Virus record (IMG/VR): IMGVR_UViG_3300021373_000540
Coordinates: 1-21,006 of that record
From: a virus
Strand: one strand, 5' to 3'
Length of the DNA stretch: 21,006 bases
Below are positions 5,237-13,459 of the stretch, in pieces. The position numbers and the translations under genes were made by a program. Every line of letters starts with the position of its first letter. Position 1 is the first letter of the stretch. The notes under the pieces are model-generated. The model had not been told where the DNA came from, ran no database searches, and saw nothing but the letters and a program-made list of their open reading frames with translations.

Positions 5237-6062
5237 TGTTGTAACACGCCTCTGGATCTGCCGCGAACCAGCAACCGCCCTCTGGTGAGGTGTAGAAGAA
5301 AGGTTGAGTCTCGCCTTCGATAAGAACTTCTTCTACCGACACGTAGTAATTAGCCAGTGATATGCCTTGGATTGTGCTACCGCCATCGAAAGATATCCAT
5401 ACTGACTGTGTTGCCGCGTCAAAGAATATGCTTGCCGCTTCTTGATAAGTAACACGCAAGTCGTAAGCCATGTCATCAGCTTGCTCTAGCAGAGATTCAT
5501 CGTTAGCCACCGCCATATATGCCGCCGCTACTTGCGTTGCCTCATGCACGGCTACGAGCGCGTCGTTGTATTGCTCTACTTCCTGATCTTCTAGCGTTAC
5601 ATCGTTAGCCGCGATGTACTCTTGCAAAGCCATCGCTTGTCTGTCGTCTTGCGCCTCTGCCGCGTCCTGCGCCATTTCATTAACCGTTGCAACTTCAATA
5701 AGCACCTGCGCCGCATCTACATACGCATCAATCGTTTCGCTAACAACATCCATAGCCGTGCTTGCCTGATCCTCAAAGTATTGTTGCGCGTTGGGATCGT
5801 AACTATAGGTCGCGTTCTGGAAGGCTAAGACAGCGGCGTTGTAAGCATCCTGCTTTGTCTTGTCTAACAAGCCCTGATCTACTGTTCCATCAGGTGAGAT
5901 CAAGCCTTGCCATGCATAAGACTCGGAGCCAGCAATAGCCTGTATACCGTACTTAAACGTGTTGCGGATATCTTGCGAGGTGTTTACAAGGTTGTCGATT
6001 TCATTGGCTTGCGCTTGTGCGGTAACGCTCAGACAGAGTGCTAGTAGTCTCTTGTACTTCAT
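5226..6062 (-). CDS. Exported acidic, alpha-helical protein of unknown function
   Basis: The 278-residue protein begins with a Sec-type signal peptide (MKYKRLLALCLSVTAQAQA, likely cleaved before NE). C10 is preceded by L-A-L, which is a poor lipobox, so a lipoprotein is unlikely. The mature part is strongly acidic, alanine-rich and predicted helical (about 90-215), then a beta-rich end with two cysteines (GGCWFAADPEACYNNGD). I recognise no family. The first 62 bases overlap the upstream exported-protein gene in another frame. It lies between the fibre-associated genes and the lysis cassette, so it could be an envelope-targeted late protein; GGGGGT before the ATG is its ribosome site. Confidence 0.75.
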   Translation of the reverse strand: MKYKRLLALCLSVTAQAQANEIDNLVNTSQDIRNTFKYGIQAIAGSESYAWQGLISPDGTVDQGLLDKTKQDAYNAAVLAFQNATYSYDPNAQQYFEDQASTAMDVVSETIDAYVDAAQVLIEVATVNEMAQDAAEAQDDRQAMALQEYIAANDVTLEDQEVEQYNDALVAVHEATQVAAAYMAVANDESLLEQADDMAYDLRVTYQEAASIFFDAATQSVWISFDGGSTIQGISLANYYVSVEEVLIEGETQPFFYTSPEGGCWFAADPEACYNNGD

Positions 6063-6681
6063 CTGTCTCTACCCCCATGCCAAGAATGGCATCATAAAAG
6101 CCTTTGTCGTCTTCGTAATCTGGGATATGCAAATTAGGCTGTTGCTTGATTGCTAAAAATGCTCTCTTTCCGACGACTATCTTTCCTGATTTTACCACTG
6201 GACATGGTGTTGCCGCGAGTAGCATTGCACGCCAAACATCAGCGTTTTGACACATCAATGACACTGCCGCAATTTTCATGCCCATATTAGATAGGGTGAT
6301 CGCATTTCTACGACGATTACACTCCTCGTCTTGTATGTATTTACCAGAAGACACGCCGATGCCGACTAGCTGTAAGCCGCCAGAGATAGACTGTAGACAA
6401 GACTCGCTACCACTAGACATTAAACTAGGGGATACAGCAGTATTCGCTGGCATGGTTGAGCCAGCGTTAGGGCCAGAGTTATTAGTCGTCCTGTTACCGT
6501 TGTTCGAGTTGATTTGGTTGGTGTTCAAATCGCCCTCGTTACGGATGCCGTCGTCCCGCTCAACGCCGTTCCCGTCCGTAGGTATTTCCGGTGGCGGATC
6601 TACCTCGGGGACGGGTTCGATTTGTGCTACAGCGTAACTTGATAGACTAAGCGTCAGCAGAAGGCTCGTCGTAATCCTCAT
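6001..6681 (-). CDS. Exported four-cysteine protein with Pro- and Asn-rich N-terminus, unknown function
   Basis: The 226-residue protein has a signal peptide (MRITTSLLLTLSLSSYAVAQ, likely cleaved after AVA or near Q20). A Pro/Glu-rich stretch (PVPEVDPPPEIP) and an Asn/Gly-rich spacer (about 50-80) follow. The folded part (about 88-175) has four cysteines, C95, C121, C144 and C160, which could form two disulfides in the periplasm, with two hydrophobic helices (LQLVGIGVSSG and MKIAAVSLMC). The end is polar. I recognise no named family; similar proteins seem to occur in marine phages. It overlaps both neighbours in other frames, by 35 bases upstream and 62 bases downstream. Confidence 0.75.
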   Translation of the reverse strand: MRITTSLLLTLSLSSYAVAQIEPVPEVDPPPEIPTDGNGVERDDGIRNEGDLNTNQINSNNGNRTTNNSGPNAGSTMPANTAVSPSLMSSGSESCLQSISGGLQLVGIGVSSGKYIQDEECNRRRNAITLSNMGMKIAAVSLMCQNADVWRAMLLAATPCPVVKSGKIVVGKRAFLAIKQQPNLHIPDYEDDKGFYDAILGMGVETDEVQETTSTLSERYRTSASQ

Positions 6682-6892
6682 CGGAGATAGCCTCGCTCTC
6701 TAATGATTGAGCCAATGCGTTTGCAAATGCCTCACGCCCGAATGCAAGCTGATCCAGGTTAAACTGAGCATTAGATAACTTTCGGTCGAGGTCGTTTACG
6801 TGGTTTAAGAGTGCCTTTTGTCGGTCAGTCATATCCTCAACAATGTACTCTTTATCGTTCACGGTGATTGGGGTCTTTTCATTTTTTCCCAT
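6647..6892 (-). CDS. Small phage protein, possibly DUF6447-like
   Basis: The 81-residue protein has the order ITVNDKEYIVEDMTDRQK, then a helical stretch with LNHVNDLDRKLSNAQFNLDQL and FGREAFANALAQSL, and an acidic tail (SDEDYDEPSADA). This short beta-hairpin plus paired helices resembles small proteins encoded beside tail-fibre genes in marine phages, which I associate with DUF6447. Function is unknown. TAGGAG lies six bases or so before the ATG at 6892. Its last 35 bases also encode the signal peptide of the next gene. Confidence 0.7.
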   Translation of the reverse strand: MGKNEKTPITVNDKEYIVEDMTDRQKALLNHVNDLDRKLSNAQFNLDQLAFGREAFANALAQSLESEAISDEDYDEPSADA

Positions 6893-6920
6893 CGTCGTTA
6901 CTCCTAGTTGTGGTTAAAGA

Positions 6921-7166
6921 TTAGGCAGTATAACCCTGCCCTGCGGTGATTGCGGAATTAGCGGCACTCATGTCCTCGCCGTCCCAATCGTCCTTAGCAA
7001 CCATAAGCTCAAGGTGAGCCACGTTACGGTCAACGCAGTCTTGACGCTCTGCGGCTTCCATATCGTCTTGGTTACCAGCAACGATGTCGTTGATAAGATC
7101 TACGCTATGTCCCATAGCAGTAAAGTCTTGTGTGCGCTCTTCAGCGGTTCTTGCTTCGTCAGTCAT
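6921..7166 (-). CDS. Small acidic protein beside the tail fibre gene, unknown function
   Basis: The 81-residue protein is acidic and probably helical, with VDRNVAHLELMVAKDDW followed by AANSAITAGQGYTA. A comparable RNV-HLE and AI-AG pattern occurs in small proteins next to fibre genes of marine myo- and siphoviruses, from my general knowledge. AAGGAGAT before the ATG overlaps the fibre gene's stop codon, so it is probably translated with the fibre. A chaperone or small virion component is possible, without direct evidence. Confidence 0.65.
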   Translation of the reverse strand: MTDEARTAEERTQDFTAMGHSVDLINDIVAGNQDDMEAAERQDCVDRNVAHLELMVAKDDWDGEDMSAANSAITAGQGYTA

Positions 7167-7177
7167 GGATTATCTCC

Positions 7178-10100
7178 TTAGTTAGATTCAAGTGTTGCGA
7201 CTCGTGCTTCCAAGTCTTCAATTTTAGTCATTGCTTCTTGCAAGGCTTTGACAGCCTTCATGTAAAGCACTGAGTAATTTACCTGTTTAGTGACTGTTCC
7301 CAAATCTTCTTTGGTTTCTGGGTCAATGTCTGGGCTTTCAAATACAAGACCGCCCATGCCAGCCGCTTCAACCTCTTGTGCGATCACACCAAGCATATTT
7401 GGTGCATCAAGGTTGTCGGCTTTCATGCTGTACTTGCGAACAGTCAGCGCCTTTATGTCTTCCCACTGAGAGCCGCTATCTACGATGTTTTCTTTTACCT
7501 TCTCGTCGGAAATAGCACCGTAGCTGTTATTAACATTAACGATATTGCCGTTGCTATAAATAATAAATTTAGTTACGGATAATCCCGTTGCCGCTAAAAA
7601 ATAATTAGTGGTGTTGTTTGGATCGGTATTCGTAAATCGAATTAGTGGACCATACGGCAGACTAGCGTTCGTATTGTCAATTAACATCGCATTTTGATTT
7701 GATGTTGGCGTCGAAAATATCCAGCTTGGATAGGTAGCGCCGCCATGATAGAAACCCCGTGGATTACCGTCACCGTCTGACAAGACGATGTTGTTGCTTG
7801 AGGTGCGGATGTCGAGGCCGCCTTGGTTGCCGTTGTAACGGCCAAGGATGGTGTTTTTAGCGCCTGTGGTTATTGCGCTACCTGCGCCTTGTCCAATAAC
7901 AGTACTGTGAGTTCCCGATGTGCTTTCGCCTAAAGCACCATAGCCGATTGCAACGTTATTGTTTCCAGTCGTACTAGCATCGAGAGTAAACGGACCTATA
8001 GCAACATTGTTTGTGCTTGTGTTGTTTCTTAAGGAGTCATAACCAATTGCTGTGTTGTAGTTTGTCGTAGTAGCGCTAATTAAAGCATTGCGTCCGATTG
8101 CAATATTTCCGCCACCCTCGGTCAGAGCTGTGCCAGTAGCACTTCCTATTGCAATGTTGTTAGAGCCTGTCGTTACTGCTCCAAGAGCGTTAATTCCAAA
8201 TGCATTATTGTGAGTTCCCGTTGTATTAGCATCTAACGCATTTGTTCCAACTGCAGTGTTGTTAGTACCTGTGGTGTTTGCAGTAAGCGCTTGATAACCA
8301 ACAGCAGTGAGGCTAGAGGCGGTCGTGTTTGAGTACAGGGCGCGATATCCCAAAGCTGTGCTGTTAGAGCCTGTGGTGTTAAAGCGAAGCGCCTCTGTGC
8401 CTAACCCAGTAAGATTCGCTCCAGTAGTGTTTGCATAACCTACATTAACACCAACGCCTGTATTGTTGTTGCCCGTTGATCCAGAGTAAAAACTCTGAGT
8501 ACCAATGGACGTAAAATTCGCGCCTGTAGAATTTCTAGCCGCCCTGTAACCTACAGCTGTCGTATTGACTTGCTCTGTTGCATTGCGAAGCGCATCATAA
8601 CCAACCGCGACATTTTGAGATCCGATAGTATTTGAGATCATCGCATCACGGCCAATCGCGGTGTTGTTGCCGCCGGTCGTTGTGCCGCCTAAAGATGCGT
8701 ATCCCAATGCCGTGTTGTTGCTCGCTGTCGTTATTAAATCACCGCTCTGATAACCTACAGCGGTGTTATTGGCTCCCGTAGTATTTGCGCTCAACGCTTG
8801 ATACCCGATCGCTACGTGTCCACCACCCGTCGTCGCCGCGTCTAACGCATAAGCTCCTACTGCCGTGCTGTTTGCGCCGGTTGTGTTTGACGCCATAGCG
8901 TTGTATCCAACCGCAGTGAGACTTGATGCTGTTGAGCTTGTACTAGAGAGCGTAAACAAGCCGACAGAAGTATTACCGGTGCCTGACGTGTGATACCGCA
9001 TAGCATCCGTACCAACGCCTAAGTTGTTTGACTCTGTTGTCGTGGCGGCCAATGCACGACGCCCTAACGCAACTATATTACTGCCGGTCGTAACTGCCCC
9101 ACCTGCGCTTCTACCTAAAGCCGTGTTTGCCGCGCCCGTGGTGCTTGAAGCAAGGGCGTTATGGCCTATTGCCGTATTTTCGCTGGCTGTCGTACTTTCA
9201 GTTAATGCGCTAGTACCAACAGCAACGTTGTAATTTCCGGTAGTGTTCGCATCAAGAGATAGAGCGCCTATTGCGATATTGCTTGAACCTGTGGTGTTTG
9301 CGTTACCAGCGTAATGGCCTAAGAACGCATTGTTAAATCCGGTGGTGTTATAGCGCCCAGACTGCCAGCCTACCGAGGTATTCGCACTACCTGTTGTTGT
9401 AGCGTACAGCGCGACATTACCGATTGCGGTGTTAGATCCAGTGGTGTTGCTATACAAAGCCTGTGTGCCAACAGCTGTTGATTGCGTTCCAGTCGTTGTA
9501 TATCTTGCGGCCTGTGCGCCTATAGCGGTTAATCCATAAACTGCACCAGTTGCGGCATATCCAGCTTGATAACCAACTGCTGTTTGATAGCTTGCATCTG
9601 TAGATGTTCTGAGGGCGTCTCGTCCAATAGCTATATTGTAGTCGCCCGAAGTTGATGAATAGAGGGCTGTACGCCCAACAGCGACAGTGCTAGTTGCGGA
9701 TGTAGCAGAGTACAGGGCTTGATTGCCAACAGCGACGTTACTATCTTCGTCGTTGTTGTAACCAGCTTGATAGCCAACGTAGACGTTAGAACCTTGATCT
9801 GTATTGCTGTAACCGGCTTCAAAACCTAAAGCCGTGTTGTATGAGCCAGTAGTCGTTGAGCGTAAGGTATTCCCGCCAACGCCCACGTTTCCAGTAGCAG
9901 TAGTAGAGGTAAATAACGAAAGATAGCCTATAGCAGTATTACTGTTTGTCGTGTTGTTGGTAAGAGCTTGATAGCCAACAGCTGTTGTATAACTACCTGT
10001 GCCAAGTGCATCACCAGCCAAACCGCCAATAACTACGTTCGCAGTGCCGGTACTTATTTGACTACCAGCGTTGTAACCAATGGCTACGTTGTAAGTATTT

Positions 10101-11581
10101 CCAGCAGACGCAGGATTTGCGGCCAACATACTATTCTGACCGATTGCTACGTTGCGAGATCCAATAGTGTTAGCACCTAAAGCATCGTTACCGATTGCTA
10201 CGTTTCCACTAGCCGTTGTGTTCGCATCAAGCGCTCGATAACCAAGAGCAGTATTTGAAGTACCTGTAGTGTTCGCGCCTAGCGCCCCATATCCTACAGC
10301 GGTGGTATTTGAGCCGGTCGTGTTTGCATCAAAAGTCGTGGCACCAACAGCGACGTTAAGTTGTCCTGTGGTGTTTAGCGCTAAAGCATCATAGCCCATA
10401 GCCACATTGTTAGAGCCAGTTGTGTTTAGCAGTAGAGCATCATTTCCAACGGCAGTGTTGGCAGTACCTGTTGTATTGCTATATAGCGCCTTTTTACCGA
10501 ATGCCTGTATTGTGCCAGTCGTATTGCTGTACCCAGCCTGATAACCAACTGCCGTGTTGTTTGAGGCGGTGGTGTTTGAGAAAAGCGCTGACGCACCTAT
10601 TCCAGTATTATAATTTCCAGTTGTATTTGACTTGAGCGCCTTGTCGCCAAATGCACTGTCATAACCGCCAGCCGTTGAATTCAGCATCGCCTCAAAGCCC
10701 ACGGCTGTGTGGTTAGATCCTGTCTGATTAGCGCCTAGCGCACTTTTACCTACTACCGTATTTGAATTACCCGTCGTGTTCGCATCTAAAGCAAAAGCAC
10801 CAATCGCAATGTTATTGACGCCAGTTGTGCTTGAAAGCAGTGCGTTGTAACCAACAGCAGTGTTGTTTGATGCCGTTGTGTTAGAACCAAGAGCGTCATA
10901 GCCGACAGCGGTATTATTTGAGGCTGTAGTTTGATCATTAAGCGCTCTGTTACCTAAAGCCGTGTTGTAGCTTCCGGTAGTTGCTACCGCCAGAGATGAA
11001 AAACCAAGTGCAGTGTTTCTTGTTCCGGTAGTTATATTGCCACCAGCACCAGAACCGATGCCCGTGTTTTCGCCGCCAGTTGTAATGTCCAGCAAAGAAT
11101 TGTTGCCTAGCGCGACGTTACCAAGGCTGTCCTTATTGCCGTCTAACGTGATTGTGCCGCCGTCTACTGACAGGTTGCCTGCGACGGTAAGGCCGTCCGT
11201 TACAGCAGTACCCGTAATGTCGACGCCTGTGGAGGTGGTGGCTAGTTTGGCTGAGTTGTCGTTGAAAAGCGTTACTGCGCCATCTTGGTCTGCGGAAATG
11301 TAGTTTTCACCAGAAGCAGATTTAAGACGAAGATTTGTAGCCTCAATAAATAAATGACCAGTACCGTTTTCTTCTATGTAGCTTCCTGTGCCTGAGTGAT
11401 AAATCAGTAGGTCTGAGCCAGCACCGAAGATAGCCTTGTCGTTGTCACCGAATGACAAGTCACCCGTCATGCTGTCGCCAGACGTTTCTACCTTGTCGCT
11501 GTTCAGGTTGGTGAAGTTAGCATCCACCTCGTTGTTAGTGAGAGGCGAACCCTTCCCAGAGCGTGTTGTAATCGTAGTCAT
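7178..11581 (-). CDS. Giant tail fibre with about 65 tandem 17-residue repeats and S74 intramolecular chaperone
   Basis: The 1467-residue protein starts with a phage-fibre N-terminus (KGSPLTNNEVDANFTNLN at about 10-27), then a beta-rich region with SGDSMTGDLSF and VDITGTAVTDGLTV (to about 150). Residues 155 to about 1258 are about 65 units of consensus NTAVGYxALxxNTTGxN, most exactly 17 residues long, like the head repeats of trimeric adhesins (YadA/Hia type), so a long trimeric beta-roll is likely. The C-terminal part has GAISDEKVKENI with the expected self-cleavage serine near S1358, then the Peptidase_S74 chaperone (about 110 residues) ending in a coiled coil (ALQEAMTKIEDLEARVATLE). The chaperone drives trimer folding and is then cut off. 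AAGAGGT precedes the ATG. Confidence 0.92.
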   Translation of the reverse strand: MTTITTRSGKGSPLTNNEVDANFTNLNSDKVETSGDSMTGDLSFGDNDKAIFGAGSDLLIYHSGTGSYIEENGTGHLFIEATNLRLKSASGENYISADQDGAVTLFNDNSAKLATTSTGVDITGTAVTDGLTVAGNLSVDGGTITLDGNKDSLGNVALGNNSLLDITTGGENTGIGSGAGGNITTGTRNTALGFSSLAVATTGSYNTALGNRALNDQTTASNNTAVGYDALGSNTTASNNTAVGYNALLSSTTGVNNIAIGAFALDANTTGNSNTVVGKSALGANQTGSNHTAVGFEAMLNSTAGGYDSAFGDKALKSNTTGNYNTGIGASALFSNTTASNNTAVGYQAGYSNTTGTIQAFGKKALYSNTTGTANTAVGNDALLLNTTGSNNVAMGYDALALNTTGQLNVAVGATTFDANTTGSNTTAVGYGALGANTTGTSNTALGYRALDANTTASGNVAIGNDALGANTIGSRNVAIGQNSMLAANPASAGNTYNVAIGYNAGSQISTGTANVVIGGLAGDALGTGSYTTAVGYQALTNNTTNSNTAIGYLSLFTSTTATGNVGVGGNTLRSTTTGSYNTALGFEAGYSNTDQGSNVYVGYQAGYNNDEDSNVAVGNQALYSATSATSTVAVGRTALYSSTSGDYNIAIGRDALRTSTDASYQTAVGYQAGYAATGAVYGLTAIGAQAARYTTTGTQSTAVGTQALYSNTTGSNTAIGNVALYATTTGSANTSVGWQSGRYNTTGFNNAFLGHYAGNANTTGSSNIAIGALSLDANTTGNYNVAVGTSALTESTTASENTAIGHNALASSTTGAANTALGRSAGGAVTTGSNIVALGRRALAATTTESNNLGVGTDAMRYHTSGTGNTSVGLFTLSSTSSTASSLTAVGYNAMASNTTGANSTAVGAYALDAATTGGGHVAIGYQALSANTTGANNTAVGYQSGDLITTASNNTALGYASLGGTTTGGNNTAIGRDAMISNTIGSQNVAVGYDALRNATEQVNTTAVGYRAARNSTGANFTSIGTQSFYSGSTGNNNTGVGVNVGYANTTGANLTGLGTEALRFNTTGSNSTALGYRALYSNTTASSLTAVGYQALTANTTGTNNTAVGTNALDANTTGTHNNAFGINALGAVTTGSNNIAIGSATGTALTEGGGNIAIGRNALISATTTNYNTAIGYDSLRNNTSTNNVAIGPFTLDASTTGNNNVAIGYGALGESTSGTHSTVIGQGAGSAITTGAKNTILGRYNGNQGGLDIRTSSNNIVLSDGDGNPRGFYHGGATYPSWIFSTPTSNQNAMLIDNTNASLPYGPLIRFTNTDPNNTTNYFLAATGLSVTKFIIYSNGNIVNVNNSYGAISDEKVKENIVDSGSQWEDIKALTVRKYSMKADNLDAPNMLGVIAQEVEAAGMGGLVFESPDIDPETKEDLGTVTKQVNYSVLYMKAVKALQEAMTKIEDLEARVATLESN
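7819..11119 (-). repeat. About 65 tandem 51-base coding repeats in the fibre gene
   Basis: The period is 51 bases (17 codons), visible on the + strand as recurring blocks of the form CCTGTGGTGTTTGC followed by GC, ATA-CC and AACAGC elements. Individual copies differ at many synonymous sites, so amino acid identity is much stronger than base identity. A few units depart from 17 residues: several have 16, and one (ending ANPASAGNTY) has 21. Confidence 0.9.
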
Positions 11582-11599
11582 GGTTAACCTCTTACTAAA

Positions 11600-12046
11600 T
11601 TAGGATGCTGTTAAAGTGATAGTCCAGTTGACAGTCAGCGTATCGTCAGCCGCTTTGTTCACTACACTAAACACAGTACGGCAGAGCATAGTTCCGCCAG
11701 AGGAAGCATTGAAGATACCTGCCTCAGTCACCGCACCAGTTGCGTCACCAGCCTCAAATGAAGAGACGTAAACAATCTGGTTGTTAGTAACCGTGGAAGA
11801 GTCTAATACTTCGCGTGAGCCAAGCTGTGATCCCAAGGTAGTATCGCCAGCCGCCGCCGCAGTAGAGCCAGAACCCAGCGCCATGTGCGTCATAGCTGTC
11901 TCGTCATCCTTCATGCGGTCACAGATAAAGTTAAGTCCCGTGTCCACAATCAGGTTCTCGATAAGGCGCTCATCTTTGATGTTGCCGTCCTTGTCACGAA
12001 GAACCAGTGCGACATCGCCTCGTAGTTTCAATCCATCGTTCATCAT
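11600..12046 (-). CDS. Virion structural protein, tail-fibre/baseplate associated (putative)
   Basis: The 148-residue protein has an N-terminal strand-rich part (LRGDVALVLRDKDGNIKDER), then HMALGSGSTAAAAGDTTLGS and the C-terminal pattern VTEAGIFNASSGGTMLCRTV followed by LTVNWTITLTAS. This pattern (about 148-180 residues ending in TVxWTxTL) is common in phage proteins near fibres, where it is probably a beta-sandwich structural component. The ATG at 12046 lies in an ATGATG pair overlapping the upstream TGA, with GAGGA seven bases before. The fibre gene follows after 18 bases. Confidence 0.7.
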   Translation of the reverse strand: MMNDGLKLRGDVALVLRDKDGNIKDERLIENLIVDTGLNFICDRMKDDETAMTHMALGSGSTAAAAGDTTLGSQLGSREVLDSSTVTNNQIVYVSSFEAGDATGAVTEAGIFNASSGGTMLCRTVFSVVNKAADDTLTVNWTITLTAS

Positions 12047-13110
12047 GTAAATGTCCTCGATGCGCCGACATAGTCTTCGGCAAAGTAAGTGAAGTCACAA
12101 TAACCCTGACTTCTTAGGCTACCCGAACTCGAAGCGGAAGGTGCTTCAGTAACGAATTTACCTCCCGATTTTACCTCCGAATCAGCAAATACGCCATCGT
12201 CAGACTTGACAGAACCGAAGTCTATCGTGTCTGTGTCAGTCGTCCCTGCTAAATCAGTAAAGTCTCTGAGGTATACAACGGTACGAGAGAATGAGTCTGA
12301 TGCAGTGCCGCTATCTGATGCTGGTCTGCCGACTACCTTAGCTGGGCTATCGTTGGCCGCTGGTGTCTCGCTAAAGTTCCGTACAAATGCGACATCCCTA
12401 TCGAACACGTCAGTTATAGCAACGATCTCTGTGCGTGTCTTAACAAACGCAATCTCTTGATCGTCCTCGATCGACGCCTCGCCATCGACGTCATCAGTGG
12501 CAAAGATCTGCTCTGAGACATTTTTGACGTACGTAAACTCTTCTTCGTCACCTAAGAATATGCGGTCTAGTCTGTCGCCGACGGTGTAATCCTCTAGGAA
12601 GTAGGTCACATCACAGTAGTCTTGAGCCGTATCGCCGCCTACATCCTTAGTAACATCGAGTGTGTCATTGTCAGTAAAGGCTGAGGCGTCTGCTACTACT
12701 TTGCCAGGTTGTAGTGTTGCGTCCTCTGCAACAGAGCCAGAATCAGTAAGCGGCTTAGTCTGATCAAAGGCATGAGCGTCAGTAAATGCAGGTTGTTCTG
12801 TTAGCGCTTTTACGATCGCTAGAACATCATCATCGCTAATAGATCCAGCGTCTGATGTATTCTTCACTACGTCTAATGTGTCATTGTCTGAGCCAGAAGG
12901 TGACTCCGACAGATTCTTTGTTACGTCGAGCGTGTCGTTATCTGTGGAAGAGACGTTATCGGATATAAGGAAGATTCGCAGGAATAAGCCAAGCACAACC
13001 TCTGCTTGCAAGCGCACTGCTTGAGCTGAGGCGACAAGAGCCTTGCCAGTAGCTTCTGCTACTAGCCTAGAGGCGCTAAACGCATTCCTTAGAAACGAAT
13101 CTATTCTCAC
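12043..13110 (-). CDS. Acidic 18-residue-repeat protein, probable tail/fibre component
   Basis: The 355-residue protein has a helical, Ala-rich N-terminus with a hydrophobic stretch (VVLGLFLRIFLI, about 38-49). About ten units of roughly 18 residues follow, of the form (S/T)DNDTLDVTKNLSESPSG, rich in Asp, Ser and Thr. A second motif, YCD(V/F)TYF(L/A)EDY, appears near 164-174 and again near 336-346 at the C-terminus. The start is GTG at 13110, overlapping the upstream stop as GTGA. Nothing in it suggests catalysis. Position between a BppU-N-like adaptor and the fibre suggests a structural linker or spacer; the very low pI may imply cation binding. I recognise no named family. Confidence 0.75.
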   Translation of the reverse strand: MRIDSFLRNAFSASRLVAEATGKALVASAQAVRLQAEVVLGLFLRIFLISDNVSSTDNDTLDVTKNLSESPSGSDNDTLDVVKNTSDAGSISDDDVLAIVKALTEQPAFTDAHAFDQTKPLTDSGSVAEDATLQPGKVVADASAFTDNDTLDVTKDVGGDTAQDYCDVTYFLEDYTVGDRLDRIFLGDEEEFTYVKNVSEQIFATDDVDGEASIEDDQEIAFVKTRTEIVAITDVFDRDVAFVRNFSETPAANDSPAKVVGRPASDSGTASDSFSRTVVYLRDFTDLAGTTDTDTIDFGSVKSDDGVFADSEVKSGGKFVTEAPSASSSGSLRSQGYCDFTYFAEDYVGASRTFT

Positions 13111-13436
13111 GCAAAGTCTTCTCTCACGTAGAACTCAACGACTTCGTAGACGGTCTCTCGTGTGCCTGAGTCAAAAACGACCTCTACTTCACCTTCATAG
13201 TATCCCGCATCAACATCCAGTTGTCCGCTAGAGAAGATAAAAATACAAACACCTAGCGCCTGTTGCTCTGGTGTCGATTGATTAGTCATTGAGAAGAGAA
13301 CAGTTGTCGTGTCCTGTTTACGAAAGTGCATCCTGATAGTGGCGTCTGATACATCTTCAGCCAAGCCAGTATCTGAGCGCGTCAACGTCACTTTAATTTG
13401 TGGGCCAGTGTCACCCTGTACTAGATTAATCTTCAT
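13107..13436 (-). CDS. BppU N-terminal-like baseplate adaptor
   Basis: The 109-residue protein starts INLVQGDTGPQIKVTLTRS and continues DATIRMHFRKQDTTTVLFS and GYYEGEVEVVFDSGTRETV, ending VVEFYVREDF. This beta-sandwich pattern (QGDTxP at the start, then ATVRFHFR-like and GxYxxEVEV strands) is that of the N-terminal domain of BppU-type baseplate upper proteins, which attach receptor-binding parts to the tail tip. Here the domain stands alone. CTAGGAGGC before the ATG is a strong ribosome site after a short 23-base gap, perhaps giving extra translation of the fibre genes. Confidence 0.7.
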   Translation of the reverse strand: MKINLVQGDTGPQIKVTLTRSDTGLAEDVSDATIRMHFRKQDTTTVLFSMTNQSTPEQQALGVCIFIFSSGQLDVDAGYYEGEVEVVFDSGTRETVYEVVEFYVREDFA

Positions 13437-13459
13437 GATTGCCTCCTAGGGCGATTTTA

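Noticed and set aside
5226-6062. Exported acidic protein considered as an outer-membrane spanin lipoprotein
   Set aside because: The only cysteine near the N-terminus (C10) is preceded by L-A-L, which lacks the small residue needed before a lipobox cysteine, and the protein is much longer than typical outer spanins.
6278-6637. 119-residue + strand open frame
   Set aside because: It is antisense to the exported four-cysteine protein, which has a signal peptide, ribosome site and coupling to neighbours; the + frame has none of these.
9631-9822. 63-residue minus-strand frame inside the fibre gene
   Set aside because: It is a shifted-frame reading of the 51-base repeats with no start signal of its own.
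7819-11119. Regular 51-base repeats considered as a CRISPR array
   Set aside because: There are no conserved repeats alternating with unrelated spacers; the whole period is coding and translates to a protein repeat.
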